Source: Mesorhizobium sp. (GTDB lineage Bacteria; Pseudomonadota; Alphaproteobacteria; Rhizobiales; Rhizobiaceae). From it: a stretch of 64,000 bases of DNA. A model generated the notes under the pieces. That model searched no databases. It was not told where the DNA came from and saw only the letters and a program-made list of their open reading frames with translations. The translations under genes were made by a program, and so were the position numbers. Below are positions 1 through 10,142 of this stretch, in pieces (the stretch's first letter is position 1; each line of letters starts with the position of its first letter). The stretch covers positions 62,001 through 126,000 of the forward strand of contig NZ_JANJTZ010000039.1 in NCBI RefSeq assembly GCF_024710845.1, written 5' to 3'.

Positions 1-38
1 ATACAGTCCGCGCCGCGAGCGGAGCCGATTTGTCCCGC

Positions 39-47
39 TTGTCCACA
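39..47 (+). promoter_or_regulatory. DnaA-box-like 9-mer upstream of ppsR
   Basis: The 9-mer TTGTCCACA differs from the consensus TTATCCACA at one position. It lies 27 bases upstream of ppsR. In Caulobacter and several rhizobia the hemE-ppsR interval contains or adjoins the chromosome origin, so this may be the right-hand end of oriC. Only 73 bases upstream of ppsR are visible, so neither further boxes nor hemE can be checked. A single box can occur by chance. Confidence 0.35.
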
Positions 48-73
48 CTCTTCAACAGGGGCCGATCCGGGCT

Positions 74-895
74 GTGAGCAAACCGCAAAGCTTCTTCCAT
101 TTACATCTGATTTCTGACGCGACCGGAGAGACTCTCCTGGCCGCCGGCCGCGCGGCTTCGGCCCAGTACAAAGACACCCGGGCGATCGAGCATATCTATC
201 CGCTGATCCGCACCGAAAAGCAGCTGGCCAAGGTAATGGAGGAAATCGACGCCGAACCTGGGATCGTTCTCTATACGGTGGTGGACAAGGATCTGGCCGC
301 GATCATCGATCAGAAATGCGCGACGATGGGCCTTCCCTGCGTCTCCGTCCTGGAGCCGGTGCTGACCGTCTTCCAGTCCTATCTCGGAGCACCGGCGGGT
401 CGGCGCGTCGGCGCGCAACATGTCCTCGATGCCGAATATTTCCGTCGCATCGATGCCCTCAACTTCACCATGGATCATGATGACGGCCAGCTCCCCGCCG
501 ACATCGAGGAAGCCGATGTGGTGCTGATCGGCATTTCGCGCACGTCGAAGACACCGACCAGCATCTATCTGGCAAATCGTGGCATCAAGACCGCCAACAT
601 CCCGATCGTACTCGGAGTTCCAATCCCGGACAGCCTTTTGACCGCGAAGCGCCCCCTGATCGTCGGCCTCATCGCGACGGCCGAGCGCATCTCGCATGTG
701 CGGCAGAACCGGCTGCTCGGTACGACGACCGGCTTCGACGCTCAGACCTATGTCGACAGAAGCACGATCACCGAGGAACTGTCCTATGCGAGGCAGATCT
801 GCTCGCGGCATAACTGGCCGATGATCGACGTCAGCCGTCGGTCGATCGAGGAGACAGCCGCCGCCATCGTTGCGCTGCGGGGCCGGACGCGCTAA
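74..895 (+). CDS. ppsR: PEP synthase regulatory protein (pyruvate, water dikinase kinase/pyrophosphorylase)
   Basis: This cytoplasmic bifunctional regulator of the DUF299 family is 273 aa, the usual length. It carries the P-loop-like motif GISRTSKT at residues 153-160, which the family uses for ADP-dependent Thr phosphorylation and Pi-dependent dephosphorylation of PEP synthase or pyruvate phosphate dikinase. The start is GTG at 74, directly before the conserved [19 protein letters not shown] segment; no ATG fits as well. The gene is followed after 11 bases by maf and heads the run ppsR-maf-aroE-coaE. In alphaproteobacteria this block lies beside hemE and the replication origin. The family call is firm. 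Whether the partner is PpdK or PpsA cannot be told here. Confidence 0.93.
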   Translation: MSKPQSFFHLHLISDATGETLLAAGRAASAQYKDTRAIEHIYPLIRTEKQLAKVMEEIDAEPGIVLYTVVDKDLAAIIDQKCATMGLPCVSVLEPVLTVFQSYLGAPAGRRVGAQHVLDAEYFRRIDALNFTMDHDDGQLPADIEEADVVLIGISRTSKTPTSIYLANRGIKTANIPIVLGVPIPDSLLTAKRPLIVGLIATAERISHVRQNRLLGTTTGFDAQTYVDRSTITEELSYARQICSRHNWPMIDVSRRSIEETAAAIVALRGRTR

Positions 896-906
896 CCGGT
901 TCGCCC

Positions 907-1506
907 ATGACAACCCGGATCATCCTTGCCTCCGCAAGCCCGTTCCGCCTCGCGATGCTGCGCAATGCGGGCATCGAAACGGAAGCGAATCCGTCGCGGA
1001 TCGATGAGCGCGCCGTCGAGGAAGCAGTCGGCGACGCCGATGTTTCACCCGAGAATCTCGCATGGATCCTCGCCGAGGCGAAAGCCGTAGAGGTAAGCGA
1101 GCGCGTCCCGGATGCGCTGGTGATCGGTTCCGATCAGACTCTGTCGCTTGGCGGCGAGATCCTGCACAAGGCAGCAGACATGGACGAAGCCAGGCGGCGC
1201 CTGCTCAGGCTCTCCGGCAAGACCCATCACCTGAACAGCGCCGTGGTTCTCGCGCGCAACGGCAAGGCGCTGTGGGGCCATGTCTCGGTCGCGCGGATGG
1301 CGATGCGCAAGCTCGATCCGGCCTATATTGGGCGCTATCTGTCGCGGGTCGGCGACCAGGTCCTGCGCAGCGTCGGCGTCTATCAGATCGAAGGCGAGGG
1401 TATTCAGCTGTTCGATTCGATCGATGGCGACCATTTCACGATCGTGGGCATGCCGCTCCTTCCGCTTGTCGCCGAGCTTCGCCGCCTCGGAGCGATCGAT
1501 GGCTGA
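907..1506 (+). CDS. maf: Maf-like nucleoside triphosphate pyrophosphatase
   Basis: This 199-residue cytosolic house-cleaning enzyme of the Maf/HAM1 fold hydrolyses non-canonical or modified NTPs to NMP and PPi. The family opening motif is present as LASASPFR at residues 7-14, with Phe where many members have Arg. The catalytic Asp is D76 in VIGSDQTL, followed by the family's K in EILHK. The stop codon overlaps the aroE start, so the two are probably translationally coupled. Maf proteins split into dTTP/UTP and 7-methyl-GTP specific groups. The YceF-type (m7GTP) group is likely, but this rests on general resemblance only. Confidence 0.92.
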   Translation: MTTRIILASASPFRLAMLRNAGIETEANPSRIDERAVEEAVGDADVSPENLAWILAEAKAVEVSERVPDALVIGSDQTLSLGGEILHKAADMDEARRRLLRLSGKTHHLNSAVVLARNGKALWGHVSVARMAMRKLDPAYIGRYLSRVGDQVLRSVGVYQIEGEGIQLFDSIDGDHFTIVGMPLLPLVAELRRLGAIDG

Positions 1507-2332
1507 CATCCGCGCCTTCGTCTGCGGCCACCCGGTCGCCCATTCGCGTTCGCCCTTGATCCACGGCCATTGGCTCTCGACGCTTAAGATCTCCGGCAGC
1601 TACGAGCGCATCGACATCGATCCGGCCGACATCCGCTCCTTCATCTCGAACCTGCCGCGCAGCGGCTTCGCCGGCGGAAATGTCACGATCCCGCACAAGG
1701 AAGCGGCCTTCGAGACCGTCGAGCGTCGCGACGCGGAGGCCGAAGCGGTCGGCGCGGTCAACACGCTCTGGATCGAGGACGGGAGGGTCTGCGGCGGCAA
1801 CACTGACGCGATCGGCTTCGCCGCCAATCTCGATCAGGTCGTTCCGTCCTGGCGCGGCCGCGACACTGCGCTCGTCCTCGGCGCGGGCGGCGCGGCGCGG
1901 GCCGTGGTCCACGCGATACTCGGCGCCGGCTACCGCAGGGTCGAGATCGTCAACCGGACGCCCGCCCGCGCGCAGGAACTTGCCGACCTGTTCGGCGGCA
2001 AGGTGGTCGCGCACAGCATTGACGCCACCGATCGCCTGCTCCCTTCCGCCGACCTGTTGGTCAACACCACGTCGCTCGGGATGGATGGTGAGGGATCGCT
2101 TGCCGCCGACTGCGCCAGGCTGCCGGACCACGCGCTGGTCACCGACATCGTCTACGTGCCCCTTCGCACCCCACTGCTCGAGGCCGCCGCCGCGCGTGGC
2201 GTGGAGACGGTCGACGGACTTGGCATGCTTCTCCATCAGGCGGTGCCCGGTTTCGAGCGCTGGTTCGGCAGGCGCCCGACCGTCACGCAGGAACTTCGCG
2301 ACCTCGTCATCGCCGATCTGGACGCACATTGA
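1499..2332 (+). CDS. aroE: Shikimate dehydrogenase (NADP+)
   Basis: AroE reduces 3-dehydroshikimate to shikimate in the chorismate pathway. The 277-residue protein has the shikimate-binding SRSP motif near residue 15, the catalytic Lys in NVTIPHKEA, the NADPH-binding GAGGAARA loop, the NRTPARA segment typical of NADP-specific Aro[10 protein letters not shown], and the C-terminal GLGMLLHQA block. The open frame extends upstream into maf. I place the start at the ATG inside the maf stop region because [19 protein letters not shown] is the normal N-terminus. The stop overlaps the coaE ATG by one base. All catalytic residues are intact. Confidence 0.95.
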   Translation: MADIRAFVCGHPVAHSRSPLIHGHWLSTLKISGSYERIDIDPADIRSFISNLPRSGFAGGNVTIPHKEAAFETVERRDAEAEAVGAVNTLWIEDGRVCGGNTDAIGFAANLDQVVPSWRGRDTALVLGAGGAARAVVHAILGAGYRRVEIVNRTPARAQELADLFGGKVVAHSIDATDRLLPSADLLVNTTSLGMDGEGSLAADCARLPDHALVTDIVYVPLRTPLLEAAAARGVETVDGLGMLLHQAVPGFERWFGRRPTVTQELRDLVIADLDAH

Positions 2333-2913
2333 TGATCGTCGTCGGTCTCACCGGCTCCATCGGCATGGGCAAGTCGACCACCGCAAAGATGTTTGCCGAG
2401 GCGGGCGTTCCGGTGCATGATTCCGACGAAGCGGTGCACCGTCTCTATTCGGGTGCGGCCGTGCCGCTGGTCGAGGCCGCCTTCCCCGGCGTGACCATCG
2501 ACGGCCGGATCGATCGCAACCTCCTCGGCCAGCTCGTGATCGGCAATTCGGACGCCATCCGGAAACTCGAGGGGATCGTGCATCCGCTCGTGCGAGCCGA
2601 CGCCGATGCGTTTCTGGCACGCAACCGGGCGGCTGGAGCGAAACTTGCTGTGCTCGATATTCCACTTCTGTTCGAGACGGGCGGGCGCGATCGCGTCGAC
2701 AAGGTCGTGGTCGTCTCAGCGCCGGCGGACATCCAGCGCGCGCGCGTCCTCGCCAGGCCGGGAATGACGCTCGAGAAATTCGAAGCGATCCTTGCCCGGC
2801 AGGTACCGGATGCCGAAAAGCGGCGGCTGGCCGATTTCGTCGTGGATACGGGTGCCGGGATGGAAGCCGCAAGGCATTCCGTCAAGCAGATCATCGAAGC
2901 CCTGACGGCGTGA
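2332..2913 (+). CDS. coaE: Dephospho-CoA kinase
   Basis: CoaE carries out the last step of coenzyme A synthesis, ATP-dependent phosphorylation of the 3'-OH of dephospho-CoA. The protein is 193 aa. Its Walker A is at residues 8-15 (GSIGMGKS), and the LID/CoA-binding regions include [10 protein letters not shown] and [10 protein letters not shown]. An in-frame TTG lies one codon earlier, but the ATG overlapping the aroE stop gives the standard [10 protein letters not shown]-terminus and is preferred. Another gene for CoA synthesis (coaA) lies about 13 kb away in this window. Confidence 0.95.
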   Translation: MIVVGLTGSIGMGKSTTAKMFAEAGVPVHDSDEAVHRLYSGAAVPLVEAAFPGVTIDGRIDRNLLGQLVIGNSDAIRKLEGIVHPLVRADADAFLARNRAAGAKLAVLDIPLLFETGGRDRVDKVVVVSAPADIQRARVLARPGMTLEKFEAILARQVPDAEKRRLADFVVDTGAGMEAARHSVKQIIEALTA

Positions 2914-2994
2914 TGTCCGCATGTGTTGACGAGGTCGGGCCCGGGACTTGTTGCGGGCGCCCCGCTGCCGCATCCTCGTCTCAGGAGTGATTCG

Positions 2995-3717
2995 ATGCGT
3001 GAGATCGTCTTCGATACGGAAACCACGGGCCTCGATTCGCGCGTCGAGCGGGTGATCGAGATCGGCGCGATCGAACTGGTCAACCGCTTCCCGACCGGCC
3101 GGACCTTCCACGTCTATATCAATCCGGACGGCCGGCAGATCGACCCGGAAGCCCAGGCGGTCCATGGGATTTCCATGGCCGACCTCGCCGGCAAGCCGGT
3201 TTTCGGCGGGATCGTCGACGATTTCTGTGCCTTCATCGATGGCGCCACGCTCGTCGCCCACAATGCGGGCTTCGACATCGGCTTCCTCAATGCGGAATTC
3301 GCCCGCTACGGCCGGCCGCCGATCGAACCGTCGCGCGTCGTCGATACGCTGGCTATTGCGCGCCGCAAGCATCCGATGGGGCCGAATTCGCTCGATGCGC
3401 TCTGCAAGCGCTACGGCGTGGACAACAGTCACCGCACCCGCCACGGCGCGCTCCTCGACTCTGGCCTTCTGGCCGAGGTCTATATCGAGCTGATCGGCGG
3501 CAAGCAGGCGACCTTTGGCCTGTCGGTTGCCGAAACCTCGGCGAACCGCAGGGAAGATGTCGAGGTGCAGGTCGTTCTGGCGGCACGGCCGGAACCCCTG
3601 CCGCCGCGGCTCACCGCACAAGAGCGGGAAGCCCATGCCGGACTCGTGGCGTCGCTTGGAGAAAAGGCGATCTGGCTGAAGCCGGAATTCCAGCCTCTTT
3701 CCGAGGCGGAAGCCTGA
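2995..3717 (+). CDS. dnaQ: DNA polymerase III epsilon subunit (3'-5' proofreading exonuclease)
   Basis: This is the proofreading subunit of the replicative polymerase. The 240-residue protein has the DEDDh exonuclease motifs: ExoI DTETTGLD (D7, E9), ExoII NAGFDIGFLN (D94) and ExoIII HGALLD (H150, D155). The frame is open further upstream, but AGGAG at 2983-2987 is well placed before the ATG at 2995 and the protein then begins MREIVFDTET, as in other rhizobia. The C-terminal third is the variable region that binds the alpha subunit. Its stop codon abuts the stop of secB on the other strand with no spacer. Confidence 0.95.
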   Translation: MREIVFDTETTGLDSRVERVIEIGAIELVNRFPTGRTFHVYINPDGRQIDPEAQAVHGISMADLAGKPVFGGIVDDFCAFIDGATLVAHNAGFDIGFLNAEFARYGRPPIEPSRVVDTLAIARRKHPMGPNSLDALCKRYGVDNSHRTRHGALLDSGLLAEVYIELIGGKQATFGLSVAETSANRREDVEVQVVLAARPEPLPPRLTAQEREAHAGLVASLGEKAIWLKPEFQPLSEAEA

Positions 3718-4206
3718 TCAGCTCGACATCTGCACCTTGCCGCGGGCCTGCTCCTCGGCCATGCGGGCCTGGAACATCTGCGCGAAGTCGATCGGGTCGA
3801 TCATCAGCGGCGGGAAGCCGCCGTTGCGCGTCGCCTCGGCGATGATCTGCCGCGCGAACGGGAACAACAGCCGCGGGCATTCGACGAAGAGGATCGGGAG
3901 CGTATGTTCCTTCGGGAACCCGCTGATGCGGAAGACGCCGCCGTAGACGAGCTCGACGTTGAAAAGCACGTCCTTGTCCGCTCCGGCCTTGGCCGAGATG
4001 GTCAGGTTGACGTCGAATTCGGTGTCGGTGAGCGGGTTCGCGTTGACATTGACATTGATGTTGATGCCGGGAGCCGTTTCGCGGGCGCGCAGCGAATTCG
4101 GGGCGTTCGGGCTCTCGAAGGACAGGTCCTTGACATACTGCGCCAGCACATTGAGCGAAGGCTGCGCGCCGTTGCCGGCCTTTGCGCCGGTCTCGTTCTC
4201 TGCCAT
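3718..4206 (-). CDS. secB: Protein-export chaperone SecB
   Basis: SecB is a tetrameric cytosolic chaperone that keeps precursor proteins unfolded and passes them to SecA. The 162-residue protein has the conserved core [13 protein letters not shown], the [10 protein letters not shown] beta segment and the [28 protein letters not shown] block with the downstream DFAQMF. It is full length. It converges on dnaQ and lies downstream of fxsA on the same strand. The dnaQ-secB-fxsA-Tim44-mltA order is typical of rhizobia. Confidence 0.95.
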   Translation of the reverse strand: MAENETGAKAGNGAQPSLNVLAQYVKDLSFESPNAPNSLRARETAPGININVNVNANPLTDTEFDVNLTISAKAGADKDVLFNVELVYGGVFRISGFPKEHTLPILFVECPRLLFPFARQIIAEATRNGGFPPLMIDPIDFAQMFQARMAEEQARGKVQMSS

Positions 4207-4313
4207 TGATCCCGTTCCTTGGTCGATGGGCTCGTCGCGGCCCGTTTCAAATCGGGGCGTTCGCTAGCATGCCCGACCCCGCATAGCAAGTTTGGGAGCC
4301 GGATTGCCGAGGG

Positions 4314-4802
4314 TTACTCGGCGTCCGGGCGCCGCCAGGGGGACGGCCCGTTGCCGTCGATCTCGCGATAGTCCTGCTCATCGAGATCGATCACCTTCGT
4401 CTCCCGCCGGGCCTGCCCGCCGCGCATACCGAACCCTGTGCCGACCACGACGATCCGCGAGCGGATCGCATTCCAGGCAAGGTTGCGCACCGGCGGCAGG
4501 AAGAGCAGCAGGCCGATGATATCGGTGATGAAGCCCGGAATGATGAGCAGCAGTCCTGCCAGTACGATCATCGCGCCATGCACGATCTCCCGGTCTGGTG
4601 CGCCGCCGGCCTGAGCCTGGATCTGCGCCCGTCGCAGTGCTCCGATGCCTTGGATCCTAAGAAGCAATGCGCCGAGAATTGCCGAGGCGATCACCAGGCC
4701 GACCGTTGCAAGGGCGCCGATGCGGCTGCCGACGACGACGAATCCCGCGATCTCCAGCAGGGGCAGGAGAAGGAAGAAGATACCGAGGATCGTTCTGATC
4801 AT
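4314..4802 (-). CDS. fxsA: FxsA family membrane protein
   Basis: This 162-residue inner-membrane protein belongs to the FxsA family, named for the E. coli protein whose overproduction relieves F exclusion of phage T7. Hydrophobic segments lie at about residues 3-27, 29-50 and 75-104. The conserved GFITDIIGLLLFLPPVR motif follows the third, and a charged cytosolic tail completes the protein. The biochemical function is unknown. It is upstream of secB on the same strand (107-base gap) and divergent from the Tim44-like gene, a fixed neighbourhood in rhizobia. Confidence 0.85.
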   Translation of the reverse strand: MIRTILGIFFLLLPLLEIAGFVVVGSRIGALATVGLVIASAILGALLLRIQGIGALRRAQIQAQAGGAPDREIVHGAMIVLAGLLLIIPGFITDIIGLLLFLPPVRNLAWNAIRSRIVVVGTGFGMRGGQARRETKVIDLDEQDYREIDGNGPSPWRRPDAE

Positions 4803-4982
4803 GGAATTCCGAGACTAAGGCCGCGGAATGCGGCTTTGCTAACATAGGAACGCGACTGCGGGATTTGAATGATTGCGGTTGCCACTCTATATGCAAACGT
4901 CGAGCATTGTATCGGCTTGCCAAGCGGTCGATAATGATCCCTTCGCGTTCGTGGCCATAGTTCAGTCGTCTGGCGGAAGAAT

Positions 4983-5687
4983 ATGGAATTTTTCGATTTG
5001 GGTACGATCATCTTCCTGGTGGCGGCGGTGGTTATCTTCATCCAGCTGCGCAATGTGCTCGGTCGCCGCACAGGCAGCGAGCGCCCGCCCTTTGATCCCT
5101 ATACCGCCCGGCGCGCCAAGCGCGAAGCCGAGCCCGCCTCCCAGGACAACGTTGTCTCCCTGCCGCGCCGCAAGGCGTCCGAATCGACGGAAGAAAGCTA
5201 CGCCTCGATCGACAAGGCCGCGGCACCCGGCACCGAGCTGAACAAGGGCATGCGCGCGATCAAGGACGCCGATCAGACGTTCGAACCAGCGACCTTCGTT
5301 GATGGCGCGAAGATGGCGTACGAAATGATCGTCATGGCCTATGCCGACGGCGACCGGAAGACGCTCAAGAACCTCCTTTCCCGCGAAGTCTATGACGGCT
5401 TCGTCCAGGCGATCGCCGAGCGCGAACAGCGCAATGAGAAGATCCAGTCGTCCTTCGTCGGCATCGATAAGGCGGAAATCGTCGGCGCCGAGATGAAGGG
5501 CAGCGAGGCCCATGTCACGCTGCGCATTGTGAGCGAGCTCATTTCTGCGACGCGCAACAATGCCGGCGAGGTGATCGACGGCGATCCCGAAACCGTCGCA
5601 GAGGTCAAGGACGTGTGGACCTTTGCCCGCGACACGAAATCCCGGGACCCGAACTGGAAGCTGGTCGCGACCGAAGCCGAAGACTGA
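4983..5687 (+). CDS. Tim44-like domain membrane protein
   Basis: The 234-residue protein has one N-terminal transmembrane helix (about residues 6-22), a charged Pro/Arg-rich linker and a C-terminal Tim44-like domain (about 85-230) with FVDGAKMAYEMIVMAYADGDRKTLKNLLS. The domain is shared with mitochondrial Tim44, which tethers Hsp70 to the import channel, and with alphaproteobacterial TimA. A role in membrane-protein export or cell-envelope assembly is inferred from that relationship and from the neighbours secB and mltA. It is a conserved orthologue family without a settled function. It is followed after 21 bases by mltA. Confidence 0.85.
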   Translation: MEFFDLGTIIFLVAAVVIFIQLRNVLGRRTGSERPPFDPYTARRAKREAEPASQDNVVSLPRRKASESTEESYASIDKAAAPGTELNKGMRAIKDADQTFEPATFVDGAKMAYEMIVMAYADGDRKTLKNLLSREVYDGFVQAIAEREQRNEKIQSSFVGIDKAEIVGAEMKGSEAHVTLRIVSELISATRNNAGEVIDGDPETVAEVKDVWTFARDTKSRDPNWKLVATEAED

Positions 5688-5708
5688 TCCTTCCGGCGGA
5701 GATGGCCG

Positions 5709-6818
5709 ATGCTTCTGTCCTCGGCGTTCCGCCCGGTTTCCTTCGACGCTCTCCCCGGCTGGCGTGAGGACGATCATCGGCTTGCATTCGAAGCCTTCCG
5801 GCGCTCGGCATTCCGCGTCCTCGAGAGACCCTATCGAACCGGTAGCCTCGGCGTGGATAGCGCTGCGTTCGACCTAGCCTACGCCGAAGCGCGCACCTTT
5901 GCGACGTTAGACGGGTCGGCGTCACGCTCCTTCTTCGAGCGACATTTCTCACCGTGCCTCGTTACCCCCTCGGGCGGAGCCGACCACGGCTTCGTGACCG
6001 GCTTCTATGAGCCCGAGGCCGACGCTTCACCCGTCCGGACGGGGAAGCTCCGCTTCCCGCTCTACGGCCGGCCCGCGGATCTCGTTGACATCGACGATGC
6101 CAACCGTCCCAAGGGTCTGGACCCCTATCTCGCCTTCGCCCGCAAAACGCCCGAAGGCTTCGTCGAATACTATGACCGGGGCGAGATAGAACGAGGAGCG
6201 CTGGCCGGTCGCGGCCTCGAATTTGCCTGGCTCGAAGATCCGGTCGACGTGTTCTTCATTCATGTGCAGGGCGCGGCAAGGCTGCGCATGCCGGACGGGT
6301 CGGTCCGGCGCGTGACCTATGCGGCCAAGAGCGGCCAGCGCTTCAGCGGGCCGGGTCGCACCCTTGCCGACCTCGGAGAAATTCCCCTTGCCGACGTCAC
6401 CATGCAGTCGATCCGCGCCTGGTTCCGGGCCCATCCCAAGCGGGTCGACGAAATCCTCTGGCAGAATCGATCGTTCATCTTCTTCCGCGAGGCCGCGGTG
6501 GACGATCCGGCGCTCGGTCCGGTGGCCGCCGCCAAGGTGCCGCTGACGCCGGGCAGGTCGATCGCCGTTGACCGGCTCCTGCACACGTTCGGCACGCCGT
6601 TCTTCATCGTTGCGCCCGAGCTGACGGCTTTCGGGGGAATCCCTTTCCGGCGGCTGATGATCGCCCAGGATACCGGCTCCGCCATCGTCGGCGCTGCGCG
6701 CGGCGACCTGTTTGCCGGCTCCGGCGATGCGGCGGGCGAGATCGCCGGGGTGGTGAAGAGCGTGGCCGATTTCTACGCGCTCGTTCCCGCTTCGCTGGTT
6801 GCGGGACACGCGCCATGA
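5709..6818 (+). CDS. mltA: Membrane-bound lytic murein transglycosylase A-like protein
   Basis: MltA cleaves the MurNAc-GlcNAc bond of peptidoglycan with formation of 1,6-anhydro-MurNAc. The 369-residue protein has the MltA domain (GFYEPEADASPVRTGKLRFPLY, DPYLAFARKTPEGFVEYYDRGEI, FFIHVQGAARLRMPDG) and the C-terminal 3D domain with AQDTGSAIVGAARGDLF, which contains the catalytic Asp. I see no signal peptide or lipobox Cys at the N-terminus given by this ATG, so export may use another signal or a different start. Its last four bases overlap the Smr gene. Confidence 0.9.
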   Translation: MLLSSAFRPVSFDALPGWREDDHRLAFEAFRRSAFRVLERPYRTGSLGVDSAAFDLAYAEARTFATLDGSASRSFFERHFSPCLVTPSGGADHGFVTGFYEPEADASPVRTGKLRFPLYGRPADLVDIDDANRPKGLDPYLAFARKTPEGFVEYYDRGEIERGALAGRGLEFAWLEDPVDVFFIHVQGAARLRMPDGSVRRVTYAAKSGQRFSGPGRTLADLGEIPLADVTMQSIRAWFRAHPKRVDEILWQNRSFIFFREAAVDDPALGPVAAAKVPLTPGRSIAVDRLLHTFGTPFFIVAPELTAFGGIPFRRLMIAQDTGSAIVGAARGDLFAGSGDAAGEIAGVVKSVADFYALVPASLVAGHAP

Positions 6819-7360
6819 GCCGATCCCGCGTCCGCGACCTGACGGAGGAAGAACGGATCCTGTGGAACCTGGTGGCGCGCACGGCGCGTCCGCTGAAGGG
6901 AAAGGCCGGCGTCGAAGCCGATCCGCCACGCGCGGAAGAGCCACCCGCCAAGCCCGCGCCGCAGACCCAGCCGACGCCCGCGCAACCAAAGCCGATCCAG
7001 CCGCAACGCCTGCAGGTTCATCACCTCGACCGCCTGACCCAGAGGAAAATTTCCAAGGGCAGGCTGCCGATCGAGGCTCGGGTAGACTTGCATGGCCTGC
7101 GGCAGGACGAAGCACATAGCCTGCTCCTCTCCTTCCTTCGCCGGGCGCATGGGTCCGGAATCCGCTACGTTCTCGTGATTACCGGCAAGGGGCGGTCGCT
7201 TGCGAGCGACGGTGTGCTCAGGCGCTCCGTCCCGGGCTGGTTTGCCACTCCGCCGTTTCGCGATCTGGTCAGCGGCTTCGAGGATGCGGCGCGGAATCAT
7301 GGCGGGGAGGGAGCGCTCTATGTCCGGCTGCGGCGCCTGCCGCACGAGACAGGCCCATGA
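6815..7360 (+). CDS. Smr domain protein
   Basis: The 181-residue protein has a low-complexity Pro/Ala/Gln N-terminal half (residues 30-75) and a C-terminal Smr domain with VDLHGLRQDEAH and VLVITGKG. Smr (MutS2 C-terminal) domains are DNA or RNA nicking modules; in E. coli the YdaL type has nuclease activity. Both hallmark motifs (LDLHG-like and TGKG) are present, so activity is plausible. The ATG overlaps mltA by four bases and the stop overlaps the Xre gene by four bases, implying a coupled three-gene transcript. Its physiological role is unknown. Confidence 0.85.
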   Translation: MSRSRVRDLTEEERILWNLVARTARPLKGKAGVEADPPRAEEPPAKPAPQTQPTPAQPKPIQPQRLQVHHLDRLTQRKISKGRLPIEARVDLHGLRQDEAHSLLLSFLRRAHGSGIRYVLVITGKGRSLASDGVLRRSVPGWFATPPFRDLVSGFEDAARNHGGEGALYVRLRRLPHETGP

Positions 7361-7725
7361 CGCCGTTCGGCGCAAAGGTGCGCGACCTGCGCAAGGCACG
7401 CGGCGTCTCGCAGAGGGAGATGGCTGCGGCTCTCGGCGTCAGCCCGGCCTATCTTTCAGCCCTTGAACACGGTCGCCGTGGCCGCCCGACCTGGGCGATG
7501 CTGCAGAAGATCATTGGCTATTTCAATATCATCTGGGACGATGCCGAAGAACTCCTGCGGCTGGCCGAGGCATCGGATCCGCGCGCCATCATCGATACGT
7601 CGGGACTGTCGCCGCATGCTACCGAGCTCGCGAACCTGCTCGCCGGGCGGATCGCACAGCTCACCCCGTCCGAGCTGGATCAGCTGATCGCGATCGTGCA
7701 GCGCCCGCCGCGGCGCGGAGACTGA
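7357..7725 (+). CDS. Xre-family helix-turn-helix regulator
   Basis: This small cytosolic DNA-binding protein (122 aa) has an N-terminal Cro/C1-type HTH at about residues 6-60, with VRDLRKARGVSQREMAAALGVSPAYLSALEHG. A short helical C-terminal segment follows and may be a dimerisation element. It overlaps the Smr gene by four bases, and its stop abuts the stop of the convergent DUF1402 gene. The rhizobial mltA-smr-xre order suggests it acts in the same module or is autoregulatory. No target is known. Confidence 0.85.
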   Translation: MTPFGAKVRDLRKARGVSQREMAAALGVSPAYLSALEHGRRGRPTWAMLQKIIGYFNIIWDDAEELLRLAEASDPRAIIDTSGLSPHATELANLLAGRIAQLTPSELDQLIAIVQRPPRRGD

Positions 7726-8682
7726 TCAGAAAAGCGCTTTGAGGTCGGCGATCCGGTCGTTGACCAGCCAGCCGTAATAGTTCTCTTCCGGAAGCTTCGG
7801 TTCGAGACCTTCGTTCATACGGCGCTGGTTCTCTGCCTTCAGCGCATAGGCGCGGGCTTCCGGGCCGCCGACATTGTAGAGCGTCGCGGTCAGTCCCGGA
7901 TTCTGCGAGATGTCGAAATCCGCGATCGTGTTGTAGGCGTCGATCGCCTTGCGAAGAGTCGCGGCCACGTACGGAAGGGTCTGATCGGGATCCATGATCG
8001 TCGCGTAGACCGCCTGCGCATCGCGATAGTCGAGCTTCGGCGCGCCCGTCACTTCCGAAACGATATCGGTCATCTGCAGCGCGGTCAGCGGGTTGAGCTG
8101 ACCGATGCCGAATGTCTGTCCGGAATAGAAGGGCTGGAAAAAGACGGCACTGAACCGGTTGTTCGGGAATTGCTTTCCGTCGACGGTCTGGCCGCGGAAC
8201 GACGAATTCCAGACGTCGTCGCGGCAGGTCCAGACAGCATAGTTGCCGGGCAGACCAGCACACGGTGCGAACTGCGGTCGCTCAAGGAACTCCGCGATGT
8301 TCTCGCCGTCATAGGAGAACGAGAAGCTGGAGCCGAGATAGGAGACCGCCTTGACGTAATAGGTCTGCAGCCGATCGTAGGCGTCGACATTGTAGGTATG
8401 CTCGCCGACGATGGCCCCGGCGATGTGCAGCGGATCGATGTCGAACTGGCGCGCCACCGCAGCGATCTTCTGCCGGAGCGCCTTGTCGTTGCGCAGCAAC
8501 GAGATGACCTTGCGGTATTTCGCGTCGTAGCTCGTCTTGAGTGCCTTGGTACGGGATGCCGAACCGCCAGGAACCTGTGGTTGTTCGATATTGCGGTTTC
8601 CTGCGGGAACGACGGTCGCGGCGGCGGCGGGAGCGGCCGTCAGCACCGAAAGACCCATCAGCACGACGGCAAGCTTCTTCAT
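7726..8682 (-). CDS. DUF1402 family exported protein
   Basis: This 318-residue protein has a clear Sec signal peptide (MKKLAVVLMGLSVLTAAPAAA, cleavage near residue 21-22). The mature part matches the DUF1402 family found mainly in rhizobia, with KVISLLRNDKALRQKIAAVARQFDIDPLHIAGAIVGEHTYNVDAYDR. The IDPLHIAGAIVGEHTYN stretch resembles the catalytic-Glu helix of lysozyme-like transglycosylases, so a periplasmic murein-active role is possible but inferred. It is downstream of hslU on the same strand, with a 145-base gap containing a perfect inverted repeat. The family has no assigned function. Confidence 0.75.
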   Translation of the reverse strand: MKKLAVVLMGLSVLTAAPAAAATVVPAGNRNIEQPQVPGGSASRTKALKTSYDAKYRKVISLLRNDKALRQKIAAVARQFDIDPLHIAGAIVGEHTYNVDAYDRLQTYYVKAVSYLGSSFSFSYDGENIAEFLERPQFAPCAGLPGNYAVWTCRDDVWNSSFRGQTVDGKQFPNNRFSAVFFQPFYSGQTFGIGQLNPLTALQMTDIVSEVTGAPKLDYRDAQAVYATIMDPDQTLPYVAATLRKAIDAYNTIADFDISQNPGLTATLYNVGGPEARAYALKAENQRRMNEGLEPKLPEENYYGWLVNDRIADLKALF

Positions 8683-8748
8683 TCTTCGCCCAATTATGCG
8701 ACTGTGCCCGAGCCCCTTGTTCCCCGTCTAAGGACTACCCTTGCGGAA

Positions 8749-8776
8749 GTCGAGTGCGAACATGGCGGCACTCGAC
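8749..8776. repeat. Perfect 9-bp inverted repeat between hslU and DUF1402
   Basis: GTCGAGTGC (8749-8757) and GCACTCGAC (8768-8776) are exact inverted copies separated by 10 bases. They lie 66-94 bases upstream of the DUF1402 start, reading along the minus strand. There is no U-run in either direction, so an operator or an mRNA hairpin is more likely than an intrinsic terminator. Confidence 0.5.
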
Positions 8777-8827
8777 AACTGCATTCCGAAGATGATCGGG
8801 GGTGGCCCTTGGGCCACACCCATGCCT

Positions 8828-10141
<1,314 letters not shown>

Positions 10142-10142
10142 T

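Noticed and set aside
4914-4927. 14-mer GGCTTGCCAAGCGG shared with 25585-25598, both in intergenic gaps
   Set aside because: In 64 kb of GC-rich DNA a few exact 14-mers are expected by chance, and no third copy was noticed.
8792-8816. GGGGTGGCCC...GGGCCACACCC hairpin downstream of hslU as a terminator
   Set aside because: The stem has a bulge and there is no U-run on the minus strand after it, so an intrinsic terminator is not supported.
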